A stretch of DNA of 60,947 nt from JAFGHJ01 sp964534175 (GCA_964534175.1 CAZHNS010000012.1:1-60947), one strand, 5' to 3'; counted from the stretch's first letter, positions 43,460-51,840 are shown. Numbers and translations: made by a program. Notes: generated by a model from the letters alone, not told the origin.

Positions 43460-44266
43460 ATGAAAGAAGTTTTGATTGTAGACGATTTCAAGCCGACTCT
43501 TGAGTCGATGGGAACTTATTTAGCTGACGAATATGCCAGCGATATTAAAATTTATATCGCTGAAAACGGCAAAGAAGCAATTGAGGTGTTGAATTCCAGT
43601 GAGATAGATTTGGTTGTAACTGATATAAGTATGCCTGTGATGGATGGGCTTGAGTTGTTAGCTTACATGAGTAAAAAACATCCAGGTATTCCCGTGATCG
43701 TTATGACTTCTTTTGGTACGCCACAAATAGAAGAACGGCTTAAGAAATTCAAAGCTTTCCTTTACCTTGAAAAGCCTTTCGATATTAAAGAACTTGAAGG
43801 AAAAATTTTGGAAGGGCTTAGTGCTGAAAGTGAAGGACACATTAAAGGATTCTCTCTGCCCTCTTTCTTGCAGCTTATTGAAATAGAATCTAAAACATGT
43901 ACTTTAGAAATAGAATATGGAGACAATAAGGGCTTTTTATATTTTATGGATGGTTCTTTGATTGGCGCAAAAACCCCAGATAAAAGAGGTGTAGAAGCGG
44001 CATTAGAAATTTTAGCATTAGAAAAAGCTGAAATTGATATACTGGCTAAATGTAGAAATCCTGAAAAAACTATAGATACTCCTTTGCATTACCTGCTCTT
44101 AGAAAGTGCCCGTATCAAAGATGAAGAAAATAAGGAAAAAAGGGAAAAATCCAGCTTAGAAAGTTTAATCGAAGAAGAAATAGAAAAGGAAATATATTCT
44201 TTGCTGGACTTTAAAGAATTAGGAACGGGCTCTAAAGACTTGGGAACAAAAGAAATATATCGGTAA
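43460..44266 (+). CDS. Response regulator with receiver and PATAN (DUF4388) domains
   Basis: A 268-residue cytosolic signalling protein. The receiver (1-120) has the acidic pair VDD at 8-9, phospho-acceptor Asp55 (VVTDISMP), the MTSFG switch strand and LEKPFDIKEL with the conserved Lys. A PATAN/DUF4388 domain follows (about 125-215, GFSLPSFLQLIEIESKTCTL, GFLYFMDGSLIGAK), known from regulators of gliding and exopolysaccharide in delta-proteobacteria and cyanobacteria. The charged tail (about 215-268) is probably disordered. No DNA-binding domain, so output is by protein contact. No histidine kinase is nearby. It is convergent with the BatA-like gene, 24 nt apart. Confidence 0.87.
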   Translation: MKEVLIVDDFKPTLESMGTYLADEYASDIKIYIAENGKEAIEVLNSSEIDLVVTDISMPVMDGLELLAYMSKKHPGIPVIVMTSFGTPQIEERLKKFKAFLYLEKPFDIKELEGKILEGLSAESEGHIKGFSLPSFLQLIEIESKTCTLEIEYGDNKGFLYFMDGSLIGAKTPDKRGVEAALEILALEKAEIDILAKCRNPEKTIDTPLHYLLLESARIKDEENKEKREKSSLESLIEEEIEKEIYSLLDFKELGTGSKDLGTKEIYR

Positions 44267-44290
44267 GAGATTCTTTTAAAAAGATCGGCA

Positions 44291-45901
44291 TTACATTTTT
44301 CTTTCCAGAAAAAGAGACAGAATAAAAAACAGTAAAGCAATAACGAGAAAGAAAGCAGCTCCATTTTCAAAACCGCTACCTCCAAAAATATATTTAATTT
44401 CTTCATCAGAGAGACCCTCGAGCTTTGACTCGGATGGATGAGCGTTTACCGCTGTCAAGCCGATAATTGTTTTCCCATCGGTTATTTTATAAATGCCGCA
44501 TTCTTTTGTTTCTTTAAAGATATATTTGTTTTCTCCAATCCAATGGGGTTCATAATTATCGCCTTTAGGGCCGATTACAAGCGGCAGGGAGGAACTTTCT
44601 ATAACTATAGATTCGTCCAATAAAATATTGTTATAGGTTTTATCATCATATAAAGAATTAATTATACTAAAAAGAAAGGGTATAAAAACAGGATGTAGAG
44701 ATAAATCGTTTTCTTCGAGAGAAATGGGCAGAATGTAATGGTTTTTTGTTTTGACGAGGAAAGGGTCGCCGTTCTCGAAATATATGAGCGGCTTGCCTTC
44801 GGTTATAATGCAGCTGTATCTTACTGGAACTTTACTTAAGTCTTCTAGGTAGAATGAACTGCCCGGGGGAGTTTTCGGGGTGATAGTTGAAATTTTATCG
44901 GGGATTTTATTGGAAATTGAAGTGTTTGTATTTCCCTGTAAACAAAAAATCCCGGGGCTTGCCCTCTTTAGTAAAACTAACACATCCTTTTCATTAACAT
45001 TACAAGCCAGAAATAAGTCTCCTTTTACATTGGCGGTCTCCTTGACCCATTTTACATCAAAAAAGGAAGGTGATAGAGCTGCTATAAGACGTTCAGGATA
45101 AGCATCTCTTAGAATACAAATGCTTTTTTTATCATATACATTAACGGCAAAATAAAATTTATTGTCAAACTCAAATCCCTTTTTATCTTCCAGCTCGAGA
45201 TATATCGGATGTAGACCTTTTGGCAAATTTAGGTCGAAGGATAATACGTTTTCGCCAGCTTTTAAAATTATATTTTCTGTCCGAATAATTCTGTCTTCTG
45301 TTTTTAATATTATGCCGGTTTTTTTCTTCTCTTTATATTCATTAGTGATTTTGAAATTTATGACAAATTTCTCTTTTTCAAAACTTGGTCCGGAGGAAGC
45401 GCCTACTATTCCGAGATTGCCGGGAGGTAGAGGGTTTTTCCTAATTCTAATTCCCGGGAATTTTTCTCCCTCTTTTATTATTTTTCTAAAGCCGTTTTTT
45501 TGAGCATCGGTGATTAAGATTCCAGTGGATCGTTTTTTCAGATATCGAGAGAATTGAGGAATGCCGGCAATAGTAGGTACGGTGAAAATATTATTATCTT
45601 TAATCACGGTTTTACCCATTGAAGGAGAATTGTCGACGATTAAGGTTTCAGAAGATTTTACGAAAACAAAAGGAATTTTAATGTTTGCCGCGGCAAAAAT
45701 AAGCAGTATTATAATACTGATTCTCATTATGAGCAAAAGTAATCTTTTAAGACGAAACCATCTAATAAGTCTTATTTCATTCTTTACAATGAAAAGTAGA
45801 GATGGAAAGTCTATCTTCTTGAGTTTTTTCCTAGATATCAAGTGTATTATTATCGGTACTATAATAAGCGGAAGAAGAAAAAGGAAGGAAGGGAAAATCA
45901 T
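44291..45901 (-). CDS. BatA/aerotolerance N-terminal domain membrane protein
   Basis: A 536-residue membrane protein. The N-terminus (about 1-80) has the double-membrane-segment BatA pattern: FLFLLPLIIVPIIIHLISRKK, then the DFPSLLF strip and RLKRLLLLIMRISIIILLIF. A short von Willebrand-like region follows with a partial metal site (VDNSPSM). The middle is beta-rich and probably periplasmic. A final helix (AAFFLVIALLFFILSLFL) anchors the C-terminus. Such proteins occur with MoxR and DUF58 genes and may act in envelope complex assembly, with unknown mechanism. It overlaps the DUF58 gene by 4 nt. The usual MoxR ATPase gene is absent from this cluster. Confidence 0.82.
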   Translation of the reverse strand: MIFPSFLFLLPLIIVPIIIHLISRKKLKKIDFPSLLFIVKNEIRLIRWFRLKRLLLLIMRISIIILLIFAAANIKIPFVFVKSSETLIVDNSPSMGKTVIKDNNIFTVPTIAGIPQFSRYLKKRSTGILITDAQKNGFRKIIKEGEKFPGIRIRKNPLPPGNLGIVGASSGPSFEKEKFVINFKITNEYKEKKKTGIILKTEDRIIRTENIILKAGENVLSFDLNLPKGLHPIYLELEDKKGFEFDNKFYFAVNVYDKKSICILRDAYPERLIAALSPSFFDVKWVKETANVKGDLFLACNVNEKDVLVLLKRASPGIFCLQGNTNTSISNKIPDKISTITPKTPPGSSFYLEDLSKVPVRYSCIITEGKPLIYFENGDPFLVKTKNHYILPISLEENDLSLHPVFIPFLFSIINSLYDDKTYNNILLDESIVIESSSLPLVIGPKGDNYEPHWIGENKYIFKETKECGIYKITDGKTIIGLTAVNAHPSESKLEGLSDEEIKYIFGGSGFENGAAFFLVIALLFFILSLFLERKM

Positions 45902-46776
45902 GGCAGTCGTTTTCTTTTTTCAAGGTACTCTGTAAGAGCTTTATCGTAAGGAATATCTGTGCATATTTGAAAATAGTCGATACGCTTGGGTGCAAAGCCG
46001 TTTTTATAACTTGAGATAAATTGATTGAATTTATTTTTGTATAAACCCTTAAGACTTTTAGGGTCGGCGAGAATAGTTTTTGAGTTTTCCATATCTCTAA
46101 ATAGAGATTCATCATGAAACGAAAAATCCAGTTCTTTTCTATCGAGAATATGAAAAACAATAACTTCGTGTTTTTTTGCTTTCATTACGTTTATGATCTT
46201 AATTACTCTTTCCGGCTCTTCCAGTAAATCGGAAAACAGGATACAAAGACTTCTCTTTTTTATTAAGGGAAGCAGTTCAAAGATAGAGTTAGAAATAGAG
46301 GTTTTTCCCGAGGGCTCGTTTTTGCTAAGAGTACCCAGCAAAAACTTTAGATGATTTGTTTGGCTTCTTGCTGGTATAAAAGATTCTAATCTGGAATCAA
46401 AAAGTACCAGTCCGACTGAATCATTCTGCTTGAGCAATAAATAGGCGAGAGAAGCGGCAAGTGTTCGGGCGTAATCAAATTTTGAAATTTTTTCCCCGAA
46501 TTTCATAGAATTACTTTTGTCTAAGAGCAGGAATGAAGATAGATTTGTTTCCGATTGGTATTTCTTCAGATAAAACCGCTCTGTTCTCGCATATAACTTC
46601 CAGTTAATTTTATTAATAGGATCTCCCTGATAGTAGGGTCGGTGTTGTTTAAATTCCAGTGAAAAACCATGGTAAGGGCTCTCATGTAAGCCGTTTAAAA
46701 AACCTTTTACAATTATTTTAGCCCTGAGGTTCAGGGTTCTGATTTTTTCTAAGACTTCAGGTTTTAAAAGTTTCAA
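45898..46776 (-). CDS. DUF58 domain protein (von Willebrand A-like)
   Basis: A 292-residue cytosolic protein. The DUF58 hallmark (GFSLEFKQHRPYYQGDPINK, then INWKLYARTERFYLKKYQSE) is at about residues 38-80. It is followed by a VWA-type fold with the metal-site DKSNSM near 88 and ILFSDLLEE further on. DUF58 proteins partner with MoxR AAA ATPases and BatA-like proteins. It overlaps the BatA-like gene downstream by 4 nt and follows the pilin-like gene by 12 nt, so the three are one operon. The catalytic ATPase partner must be elsewhere if it exists. Confidence 0.88.
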   Translation of the reverse strand: MKLLKPEVLEKIRTLNLRAKIIVKGFLNGLHESPYHGFSLEFKQHRPYYQGDPINKINWKLYARTERFYLKKYQSETNLSSFLLLDKSNSMKFGEKISKFDYARTLAASLAYLLLKQNDSVGLVLFDSRLESFIPARSQTNHLKFLLGTLSKNEPSGKTSISNSIFELLPLIKKRSLCILFSDLLEEPERVIKIINVMKAKKHEVIVFHILDRKELDFSFHDESLFRDMENSKTILADPKSLKGLYKNKFNQFISSYKNGFAPKRIDYFQICTDIPYDKALTEYLEKRKRLP

Positions 46777-46788
46777 AAAACTTATACG

Positions 46789-47298
46789 CTATTCTTCAAG
46801 TACTACTATTCTAACCTTTTCTCCTTCCTCTATGGTAAGGGGTTTACCTTCTCTGTTGAAACCTATTATACCGTAATTTCTGGGTATTGTATCCTTTTTG
46901 GCAAACGTTGCAAAAAACCCAATCATTATTTCTCCGGGATTTCCCCTTAACTCCCCGTGATAGCCGCTTGTATCTGTACTTTCGATCTGAGAAGGTACAT
47001 CGTACATGAATTTGTTTAACTCATACGAATTCATTTTGTTATCCGTATAAGGATTTACGGGAACTCCGAACGTCTCAATTTGTTCGTATATGTCAGCTAA
47101 TGAAAAGGGTATCTTACCCATGTTAAAAGCCCTGTACCTTTCAATAGCAGCTCTAACCGTATACATATTTGACTGCAATTTTCGTTCTTTTGTATTTATT
47201 TTCGCGTTTTGATACTGCGGTTCAATCAAAATATATAATAACCCCAAAAAGGCAATAATTATACATATATCAAGAATTCTTAAAGTAACTCTGTTCAT
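46789..47298 (-). CDS. Pseudopilin-like membrane protein without standard prepilin signal
   Basis: A 169-residue protein with an N-terminal hydrophobic helix (ILDICIIIAFLGLLYILIEP). It runs into the amphipathic segment QSNMYTVRAAIERYRAFNMG, as in type IV pilins and type II pseudopilins, and then a beta-rich C-terminal domain with NPYTDNKM. However, no G|FTLIE prepilin-peptidase site precedes the helix, so it may stay as a simple anchored protein. AAGGAGG gives a firm start. It has a promoter of its own (47322-47349) and heads the DUF58-BatA operon, which is unusual company for a pilin. The pilin likeness is my inference from the helix and spacing. Confidence 0.6.
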   Translation of the reverse strand: MNRVTLRILDICIIIAFLGLLYILIEPQYQNAKINTKERKLQSNMYTVRAAIERYRAFNMGKIPFSLADIYEQIETFGVPVNPYTDNKMNSYELNKFMYDVPSQIESTDTSGYHGELRGNPGEIMIGFFATFAKKDTIPRNYGIIGFNREGKPLTIEEGEKVRIVVLEE

Positions 47299-47321
47299 TT
47301 AGCCTCCTTATGTATTTTGTA

Positions 47322-47349
47322 AGAATAATTAATAATCAAATTCTGTCAA
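47322..47349 (-). promoter_or_regulatory. Predicted promoter of the pilin-like/DUF58/BatA operon
   Basis: Minus strand: -35 TTGACA, 16-nt spacer, -10 TATTCT. The leader is about 17 nt and has AAGGAGG. Confidence 0.6.
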
Positions 47350-47431
47350 GGGGATTGACTTTTGAGTTTTATCTTTCTTTTTGCTATTTAAATAAATTCA
47401 GCTAAAGGTTTTTGTAATTAAATAGTAATAC

Positions 47432-47459
47432 TTGACAAAAACAGTTATACACTTATGGT
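47432..47459 (+). promoter_or_regulatory. Predicted near-leaderless promoter of the MBL hydrolase gene
   Basis: -35 TTGACA, 16-nt spacer, -10 TATGGT, 9 nt before the ATG; no Shine-Dalgarno. A TATAAT at 47460-47465 lacks a -35 at a normal distance. Confidence 0.45.
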
Positions 47460-47468
47460 TATAATGAA

Positions 47469-48290
47469 ATGTTTAAAATGCTTAAAAGTTTAATATTTCT
47501 GCTACTTTTTTTTATGTTCTCATATTTAGGTAAAGCAAAAGAGGTTACTATTACTGTCGCTTACAATAACGTACCTTTTAATGAGGAGCTTACGACAGCT
47601 TGGGGCATTTCTGTTTTTATTGAAGGCTTAGAAAAGTCTGTGCTTTTCGATACTGGTGGAGACGGTTCTATTCTTCTTGCAAATATGAAAAAACTTGGGA
47701 TTAATCCGAACGATATAGAGATTGTGTTTTTATCTCATATACACGGCGACCATGTGGGAGGGCTTGATGCTTTATTAAAAAAGAACAATAATGTAACAGT
47801 TTATATCCCTTCTTCTTTTCCTGATGATTTTAAAAATAAAGTAAAGAGCAGGACAGGTAAATTGATAACTGTGAAGGAACTGCACAAGATATGTGAAAAC
47901 GTTTGGACAACCGGGGAATTAGGGATTTCAATTAAAGAACAGTCACTTATTATTGGTACGCCCAAAGGTCTTATTATTGTTACCGGTTGTTCACATCCGG
48001 GAATAGATAATATTGTGAGTTTCGTTAAAAAGCATTTTGAGGAAAACATTTATCTGGTTCTAGGAGGATTTCACCTCATTTCTTATTCTGAAAGCGAAGT
48101 AAAGGAAATTATAAGAGAAATAAAGATGCTAAAAGTGGAAAAAATTGCGCCTTCACACTGTACTGGTGGAAGAGCAATAGAGTTATTCGAGGAAGAATGG
48201 GGAGAAAATTTCGTCGAACTGGGTTGTGGAGCAAGGATAAAGATAGAATTCAACAACAATAAGAGTGGAGAACAAATTAATTCTAATTAA
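47469..48290 (+). CDS. MBL-fold metallo-hydrolase, exported
   Basis: A 273-residue protein with a signal peptide or anchor (MLKSLIFLLLFFMFSYLGKA) and a metallo-beta-lactamase fold. Metal motifs: FLSHIHGDHVGGLD, GCSHPGIDNI (second His), and the late GGFHLIS and PSHCTGG. The arrangement VLFDTGGDGSILLANMKKLG plus PSHCTG marks the group annotated as dihydropterin/aminobenzene-phosphate synthase-like MBL hydrolases, whose real substrates vary. Two starts are possible 9 nt apart; no Shine-Dalgarno is present and the promoter abuts the ATG. The Mrp ATPase gene follows after only 9 nt, so they are cotranscribed. Confidence 0.85.
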   Translation: MFKMLKSLIFLLLFFMFSYLGKAKEVTITVAYNNVPFNEELTTAWGISVFIEGLEKSVLFDTGGDGSILLANMKKLGINPNDIEIVFLSHIHGDHVGGLDALLKKNNNVTVYIPSSFPDDFKNKVKSRTGKLITVKELHKICENVWTTGELGISIKEQSLIIGTPKGLIIVTGCSHPGIDNIVSFVKKHFEENIYLVLGGFHLISYSESEVKEIIREIKMLKVEKIAPSHCTGGRAIELFEEEWGENFVELGCGARIKIEFNNNKSGEQINSN

Positions 48291-48299
48291 GGGGGCTAA

Positions 48300-49109
48300 A
48301 TGCGGAACACAAGGGCGAACAATCAAATCGAAGCTATAAAAGAGAATTTAAGAGACGTAAATAATATAGTAATGGTAATCAGTGGTAAAGGAGGGGTCGG
48401 TAAAAGTACAGTTGCGAGTAATCTTGCCCTTGTTTTAGCCGAAAGGGGTAAAAAAATTGGACTTCTGGATATTGATATTCACGGTCCTAATTTGCCTAAA
48501 ATGTTAGGTGTGGAAAAAGAAAGAATGCAGAGTCCAGCGGAGAACAGGATTGAACCAGTTAAAATATCCGACAATCTTAAACTTGTTTCCATGGCATTTT
48601 TGCTCACCCAGGAGGATCAGGCCATAATATGGAGAGGGCCTTTGAAGATGAAAATAATTCAGCAGTTTTTAAGTGATATCCAGTGGGGAAAACTCGATTG
48701 GTTGGTTGTTGATGCTCCTCCGGGCACAGGAGATGAACCCCTTTCTATGGCGCAGCTGGTACCCGCGAGTAGTGCTATTATTGTAACTACACCTCAAGAA
48801 ATTTCTATTCTCGATGTAAAGAAATCGATAGATTTTGCCAGAAAAATCAATTTAAGAGTGCTGGGTATAATAGAAAATATGAGCGGTTTTAAATGCCCTC
48901 ACTGTGGGAAAAAGATCTCACTGTTTAAAGAAGGGGGAGGGGAAAAGCTCGCAAGAGATATGAAAATTCCGTTCTTAGGAGCTATCCCTCTGGATCCGGA
49001 AATAGTCAAATCGGCTGATAAAGGAATCCTGTATGTTGAAAAATTCGCCGATTCCCCTGCCACAAAGGCTTTAAAAGAAATTGCAGACAAAATTACCGAA
49101 AAGAAGTAA
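48300..49109 (+). CDS. Mrp/NBP35 family Fe-S carrier P-loop ATPase
   Basis: A 269-residue cytosolic ATPase (also called ApbC) that binds and transfers Fe-S clusters as a dimer. The deviant Walker A GKGGVGKSTVASNLAL is near residue 27, DIDIHGPNLPKMLG near 58, DAPPGTGDEPLS near 138, and the Fe-S-bridging CPHCG near 198. The N-terminal DUF59 domain of larger Mrp proteins is absent, as in many anaerobes. It lies 9 nt after the MBL gene with GGGGG-type spacing before the ATG. Together with the SufC/SufB pair in this window it would supply cellular Fe-S clusters. Confidence 0.94.
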   Translation: MRNTRANNQIEAIKENLRDVNNIVMVISGKGGVGKSTVASNLALVLAERGKKIGLLDIDIHGPNLPKMLGVEKERMQSPAENRIEPVKISDNLKLVSMAFLLTQEDQAIIWRGPLKMKIIQQFLSDIQWGKLDWLVVDAPPGTGDEPLSMAQLVPASSAIIVTTPQEISILDVKKSIDFARKINLRVLGIIENMSGFKCPHCGKKISLFKEGGGEKLARDMKIPFLGAIPLDPEIVKSADKGILYVEKFADSPATKALKEIADKITEKK

Positions 49110-49324
49110 TTTTGAATGTTCAAGTCAAGAGCCGAGCATCAAGATTAATGTGCCGAAACAGAAGAAAAAATTGTTAATATTAAAGCTTTCTTTTGTTCTC
49201 ATGTGTTAAATATACTAATGGAACAATTAGCTGTGTCTGGTAGTCTTTAAAATGTAGATATATGTTCTTGACTTTTAAATGAATATAGATACTTTCGGTA
49301 AAAAGGTGGTAAAATGGAGGTAAA
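49110..49324. other. Intergenic stretch before the thiol-redox operon
   Basis: 215 nt. Apart from the promoter at 49268-49295 and a ribosome site (TGGAGGTAAA), I see no ORF, hairpin or clear repeat. Confidence 0.45.
49268..49295 (+). promoter_or_regulatory. Predicted promoter of the thiol-redox operon
   Basis: -35 TTGACT, 16-nt spacer, -10 TACTTT. The leader is about 23 nt with a good GGAGG site. Confidence 0.5.
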
Positions 49325-49969
49325 ATGGGTTTAATAAGCGAAGAAGACAGAAAATATTTGGAAGAAGAGTTTAAAAGTAATATAAATAGAGAAGTAGAGT
49401 TGCTTTATTTTAGAAAAGAAGGAGACGAATCTGAGTATTCCAAACAGGCAAAGGAATTGTTAGAAGAGCTTGCATCTCTAAACGATAATCTGTCTTTGGT
49501 TGTTGAAAGTTGTGACAATACAGAGAGAATGAAATCCGAAGAATTAAGCCTTTGTCCCTCTATAAAAATTAAATCCGAGAGAAGCGGATTTGTGAATTTT
49601 TACGGTATTCCTGCAGGGCATGAATTTATTTCTCTTGTGGAAGGGATAAAGGATATGGGTTCAGACAATCTTTCTCTACCCGACGATGTAGTAAAAAGTT
49701 TAAAAGAAATAAAAGAGCCTATAGACATAAAAGTTTTTATTACGCATGGCTGTCCATACTGTCCGGGTGCAGTCAGAAACGCTCATCAGTTTTCTCTTGC
49801 AAACGATAAAATTAAAGGTTCTATGGTAGATGCCAGTTATTTCAGAGAACTTTCGATGAAACACGGAGTTTCAAGTGTGCCTCATATAATAGTTAACGAT
49901 AAGACTGGTTTTGTTGGCAACATGCCTCCTAACGTATTTCTGGATAAAATGAAGGAAGCTTTAAAATAA
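49325..49969 (+). CDS. Protein disulfide oxidoreductase-like double-thioredoxin-fold protein
   Basis: A 214-residue cytosolic protein with two thioredoxin folds, as in PDO/glutaredoxin-like proteins of anaerobes and thermophiles. The N-terminal fold has no CxxC and is structural. The C-terminal fold carries CPYCPGAVRNAH near residue 144 and the cis-Pro loop GVSSVPHIIVND near 186. It should pass electrons between the thioredoxin reductase encoded immediately downstream (start codon directly after this stop) and target disulfides. The start follows GGAGGTAAA. It is the first gene of a six-gene thiol-redox operon. Confidence 0.88.
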   Translation: MGLISEEDRKYLEEEFKSNINREVELLYFRKEGDESEYSKQAKELLEELASLNDNLSLVVESCDNTERMKSEELSLCPSIKIKSERSGFVNFYGIPAGHEFISLVEGIKDMGSDNLSLPDDVVKSLKEIKEPIDIKVFITHGCPYCPGAVRNAHQFSLANDKIKGSMVDASYFRELSMKHGVSSVPHIIVNDKTGFVGNMPPNVFLDKMKEALK

Positions 49970-50929
49970 ATGGATTTTTCTATGCAAAAAAAAGAAAAGG
50001 ATAACGGCAGAAAACATTTCTCTGCGGCCGTAATAGGTAGTGGCCCGGCTGGATTGACCGCAGCGATTTATCTCGGTAGATCAAAAGTTAAAACTGTTGT
50101 ATTTGAAAAACTTGTTCCCGGCGGATATATTGTTAACGTTGAGCGAATAGAGAATTATCCTGGATTTGTAGAAGGTATCCCTGGAGAAAAATTGGGTAAA
50201 TTATATGCCGGGCATGCAGAAAAATTTGGGGCGGAGATAAAAACTGAAGAAGTTACAAAATTGGAATTAAATAAAAATCCTTTTAGAATAGAAACATCAT
50301 ATGGTTCTTACACCTCAGACAGTATTATTTTAGCGACAGGTACTTCTAACAGGAAATTAGGCGTTCCCGGGGAAGAAGAATTTACTTATAAAGGGATTTC
50401 CTTTTGTGCAACCTGCGATGCACCCTTTTTCGAAGGAGAAAATGTTATTGTGGTGGGCGCAGGAAATTCCGGAGTTCAAGAATCTCTTTATATTTCAAGA
50501 TTTGCAAAGCATATAACCATAGTCGAGTTGCTCGAGTTTCCCACTGCAGAGCCTATACTTGTAGACCGTTTAAACGAGAATGAAAAAATAGAACTGCTGG
50601 TTTCTCATGCTGTGATGAGTTTTAAAGGGGATAAGTTATTGAGTAATGTAGACATTAAAGATGTTAAAAAGGGTGAGGTAAAAAATCTTAAAGTTAAAGG
50701 TGCTTTTATTTACGCCGGTGAAGTTCCGAATAATGATTTGGTTAAAGATCACTTAAAATTAGATGAAAAGGGTTTTATAATTACCGATGAGCGTTTAAGG
50801 ACTTCTGTTGAGGGAGTCTTTGCTGCGGGCGATGTTAGGAATACCCCTCTCAGGCAGGTGGCGACTTCTGTTGGAGACGGAGCGATTGTTGGTCATGAAG
50901 CATATAAGTTTCTTGAAGAGAGAAAATGA
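49970..50929 (+). CDS. trxB: Thioredoxin reductase-like flavoprotein with atypical NAD(P) site
   Basis: A 319-residue cytosolic FAD enzyme. FAD motifs: IGSGPAGLTAAIYLGRS near residue 17 and FAAGDVRNTPLRQVATSVGDG near 285. The redox pair is in FCATCDAPFF near 146. The second dinucleotide site reads VVGAGNSGVQESLYISR, then IVELLEFPTAE: the NADPH-specific HRRxxxR element of standard TrxB is missing. The electron donor may therefore be NADH, or reduced ferredoxin as in ferredoxin-type flavin thioredoxin reductases. It begins right after the PDO-like stop and overlaps the glutaredoxin gene by 4 nt. Confidence 0.9.
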   Translation: MDFSMQKKEKDNGRKHFSAAVIGSGPAGLTAAIYLGRSKVKTVVFEKLVPGGYIVNVERIENYPGFVEGIPGEKLGKLYAGHAEKFGAEIKTEEVTKLELNKNPFRIETSYGSYTSDSIILATGTSNRKLGVPGEEEFTYKGISFCATCDAPFFEGENVIVVGAGNSGVQESLYISRFAKHITIVELLEFPTAEPILVDRLNENEKIELLVSHAVMSFKGDKLLSNVDIKDVKKGEVKNLKVKGAFIYAGEVPNNDLVKDHLKLDEKGFIITDERLRTSVEGVFAAGDVRNTPLRQVATSVGDGAIVGHEAYKFLEERK

Positions 50930-51159
50930 CTATAAAAGTTTATACAAACTCAAGTTGTCCTTATTGTACTCGGGTAAAAAGCTTTTTAAAAGAACATGAC
51001 ATCAAATTTAAAGAAATAAATATATCAACATATCCGAGTGCCGCAAAAGAACTTAAAGAGAAAACCGGTCAGACAGGAGTTCCGGTTATACTCGCAGGGA
51101 ACCACAAAATAGTTGGTTTTGACGAGAGTAAGTTAAGAAGAATCTTAAAAGTAAAATAG
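50926..51159 (+). CDS. Glutaredoxin-like thiol protein
   Basis: A 77-residue cytosolic glutaredoxin/NrdH-type protein. The active site SSCPYCTRVKSFL is at residues 9-21, and the cis-Pro segment TGVPVILAGNHKIVGFDE gives the TVP-like and GFD motifs. It lacks the glutathione-contact residues that would make a classical glutaredoxin certain, so it is probably reduced by the adjacent thioredoxin reductase. The ATG overlaps the trxB stop by 4 nt. Full length for the small family. Confidence 0.9.
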   Translation: MTIKVYTNSSCPYCTRVKSFLKEHDIKFKEINISTYPSAAKELKEKTGQTGVPVILAGNHKIVGFDESKLRRILKVK

Positions 51160-51172
51160 AGCGGAGGCAAAT

Positions 51173-51706
51173 TTGAATAGAATTCTTTTTTTAGCGATTA
51201 TTTGTTTTTTTTCAGCTAGTTGCGGGAAGGCCAACAGCACATCGGACCCAAAAAAAACTGAAGAGAAGAGCGAGGCGAAAGCAGACTCAATCGCAGCTCC
51301 TGATTTTACTCTTCTGGATGTTGATGGAAATGAGCATACACTTTCCGACTACAAAGGAAAGGTAGTCCTTATTAATTTTTGGACTATTTACTGTCCTTCC
51401 TGTAGGAGAGAGATGAGCAAGCTTATAAAATTACGTGAGAAATACAAAGATGAAGAATTGGTGTTTTTGGGTGTTGGCTTTGATAGGAAAAGCAGTAATT
51501 TAAAAGTCTTTAGAGATGTCAATAAGATAAACTATGATGTTTTAGTGGGAGATGAGCAAACTCTTAAGAAATACAAAATACGAGGTGTGCCGACTACTTT
51601 TATCATGAATAAAAAAGGAGAACTGGCCGACCCCATAATTGGTTATAATGAACGAATGGGTAAAATACTTGAGGAAATTCTACTCGATTTCTTAGAAAAT
51701 GAATAA
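51173..51706 (+). CDS. TlpA/ResA-like thioredoxin lipoprotein
   Basis: A 177-residue envelope protein: lipoprotein signal (LAIICFFSASC lipobox, Cys near 17), a short Lys/Glu/Ala linker, then a TlpA/AhpC-type thioredoxin fold. The active site INFWTIYCPSCRREMSKL is near residue 72 and the cis-Pro loop RGVPTTFIMN near 142. It would reduce or exchange thiols outside the inner membrane. The start is TTG, supported by GGAGG exactly 5 nt upstream; no ATG is in reach. The gene's end overlaps the next tiny gene by 8 nt. It links the cytosolic reductases of the operon to the membrane parts. Confidence 0.9.
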   Translation: MNRILFLAIICFFSASCGKANSTSDPKKTEEKSEAKADSIAAPDFTLLDVDGNEHTLSDYKGKVVLINFWTIYCPSCRREMSKLIKLREKYKDEELVFLGVGFDRKSSNLKVFRDVNKINYDVLVGDEQTLKKYKIRGVPTTFIMNKKGELADPIIGYNERMGKILEEILLDFLENE

Positions 51707-51839
51707 GCTCATATTTGTTTATATCCTTGGGATTGTTTTGTTTACTGGTTTTTTTGTTTTCGGTATCGCATCCGAGCAGAGAGTGGAAGCCGAGTTAAGA
51801 GCCTCACTTGTTTGTCTTTCATGTATAGGTATCGAGTGA
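51699..51839 (+). CDS. 46-residue membrane protein with C-terminal CLSC motif
   Basis: A tiny gene between tlpA and the Fe-S membrane protein. It has one transmembrane helix (FVYILGIVLFTGFFVFGIA), a short charged linker and the C-terminal motif VCLSCIGIE, a CxxC pair three residues from the end. The ATG overlaps the tlpA stop (ATGAATAA) by 8 nt and its stop is 1 nt before the next ATG, which implies coupled translation of all three. The CxxC would face the periplasm if the N-terminus is inside. I infer that it relays thiols between TlpA and the membrane Fe-S protein. I do not recognise a named family, though similar micro-genes may sit in other such operons. Confidence 0.65.
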   Translation: MNKLIFVYILGIVLFTGFFVFGIASEQRVEAELRASLVCLSCIGIE

Positions 51840-51840
51840 A

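Noticed and set aside
47446..47465. TATAAT at 47460 as -10 of the MBL gene
   Set aside because: Its distance to TTGACA (22 nt) is too long; TATGGT at 16 nt fits the window's other promoters better.
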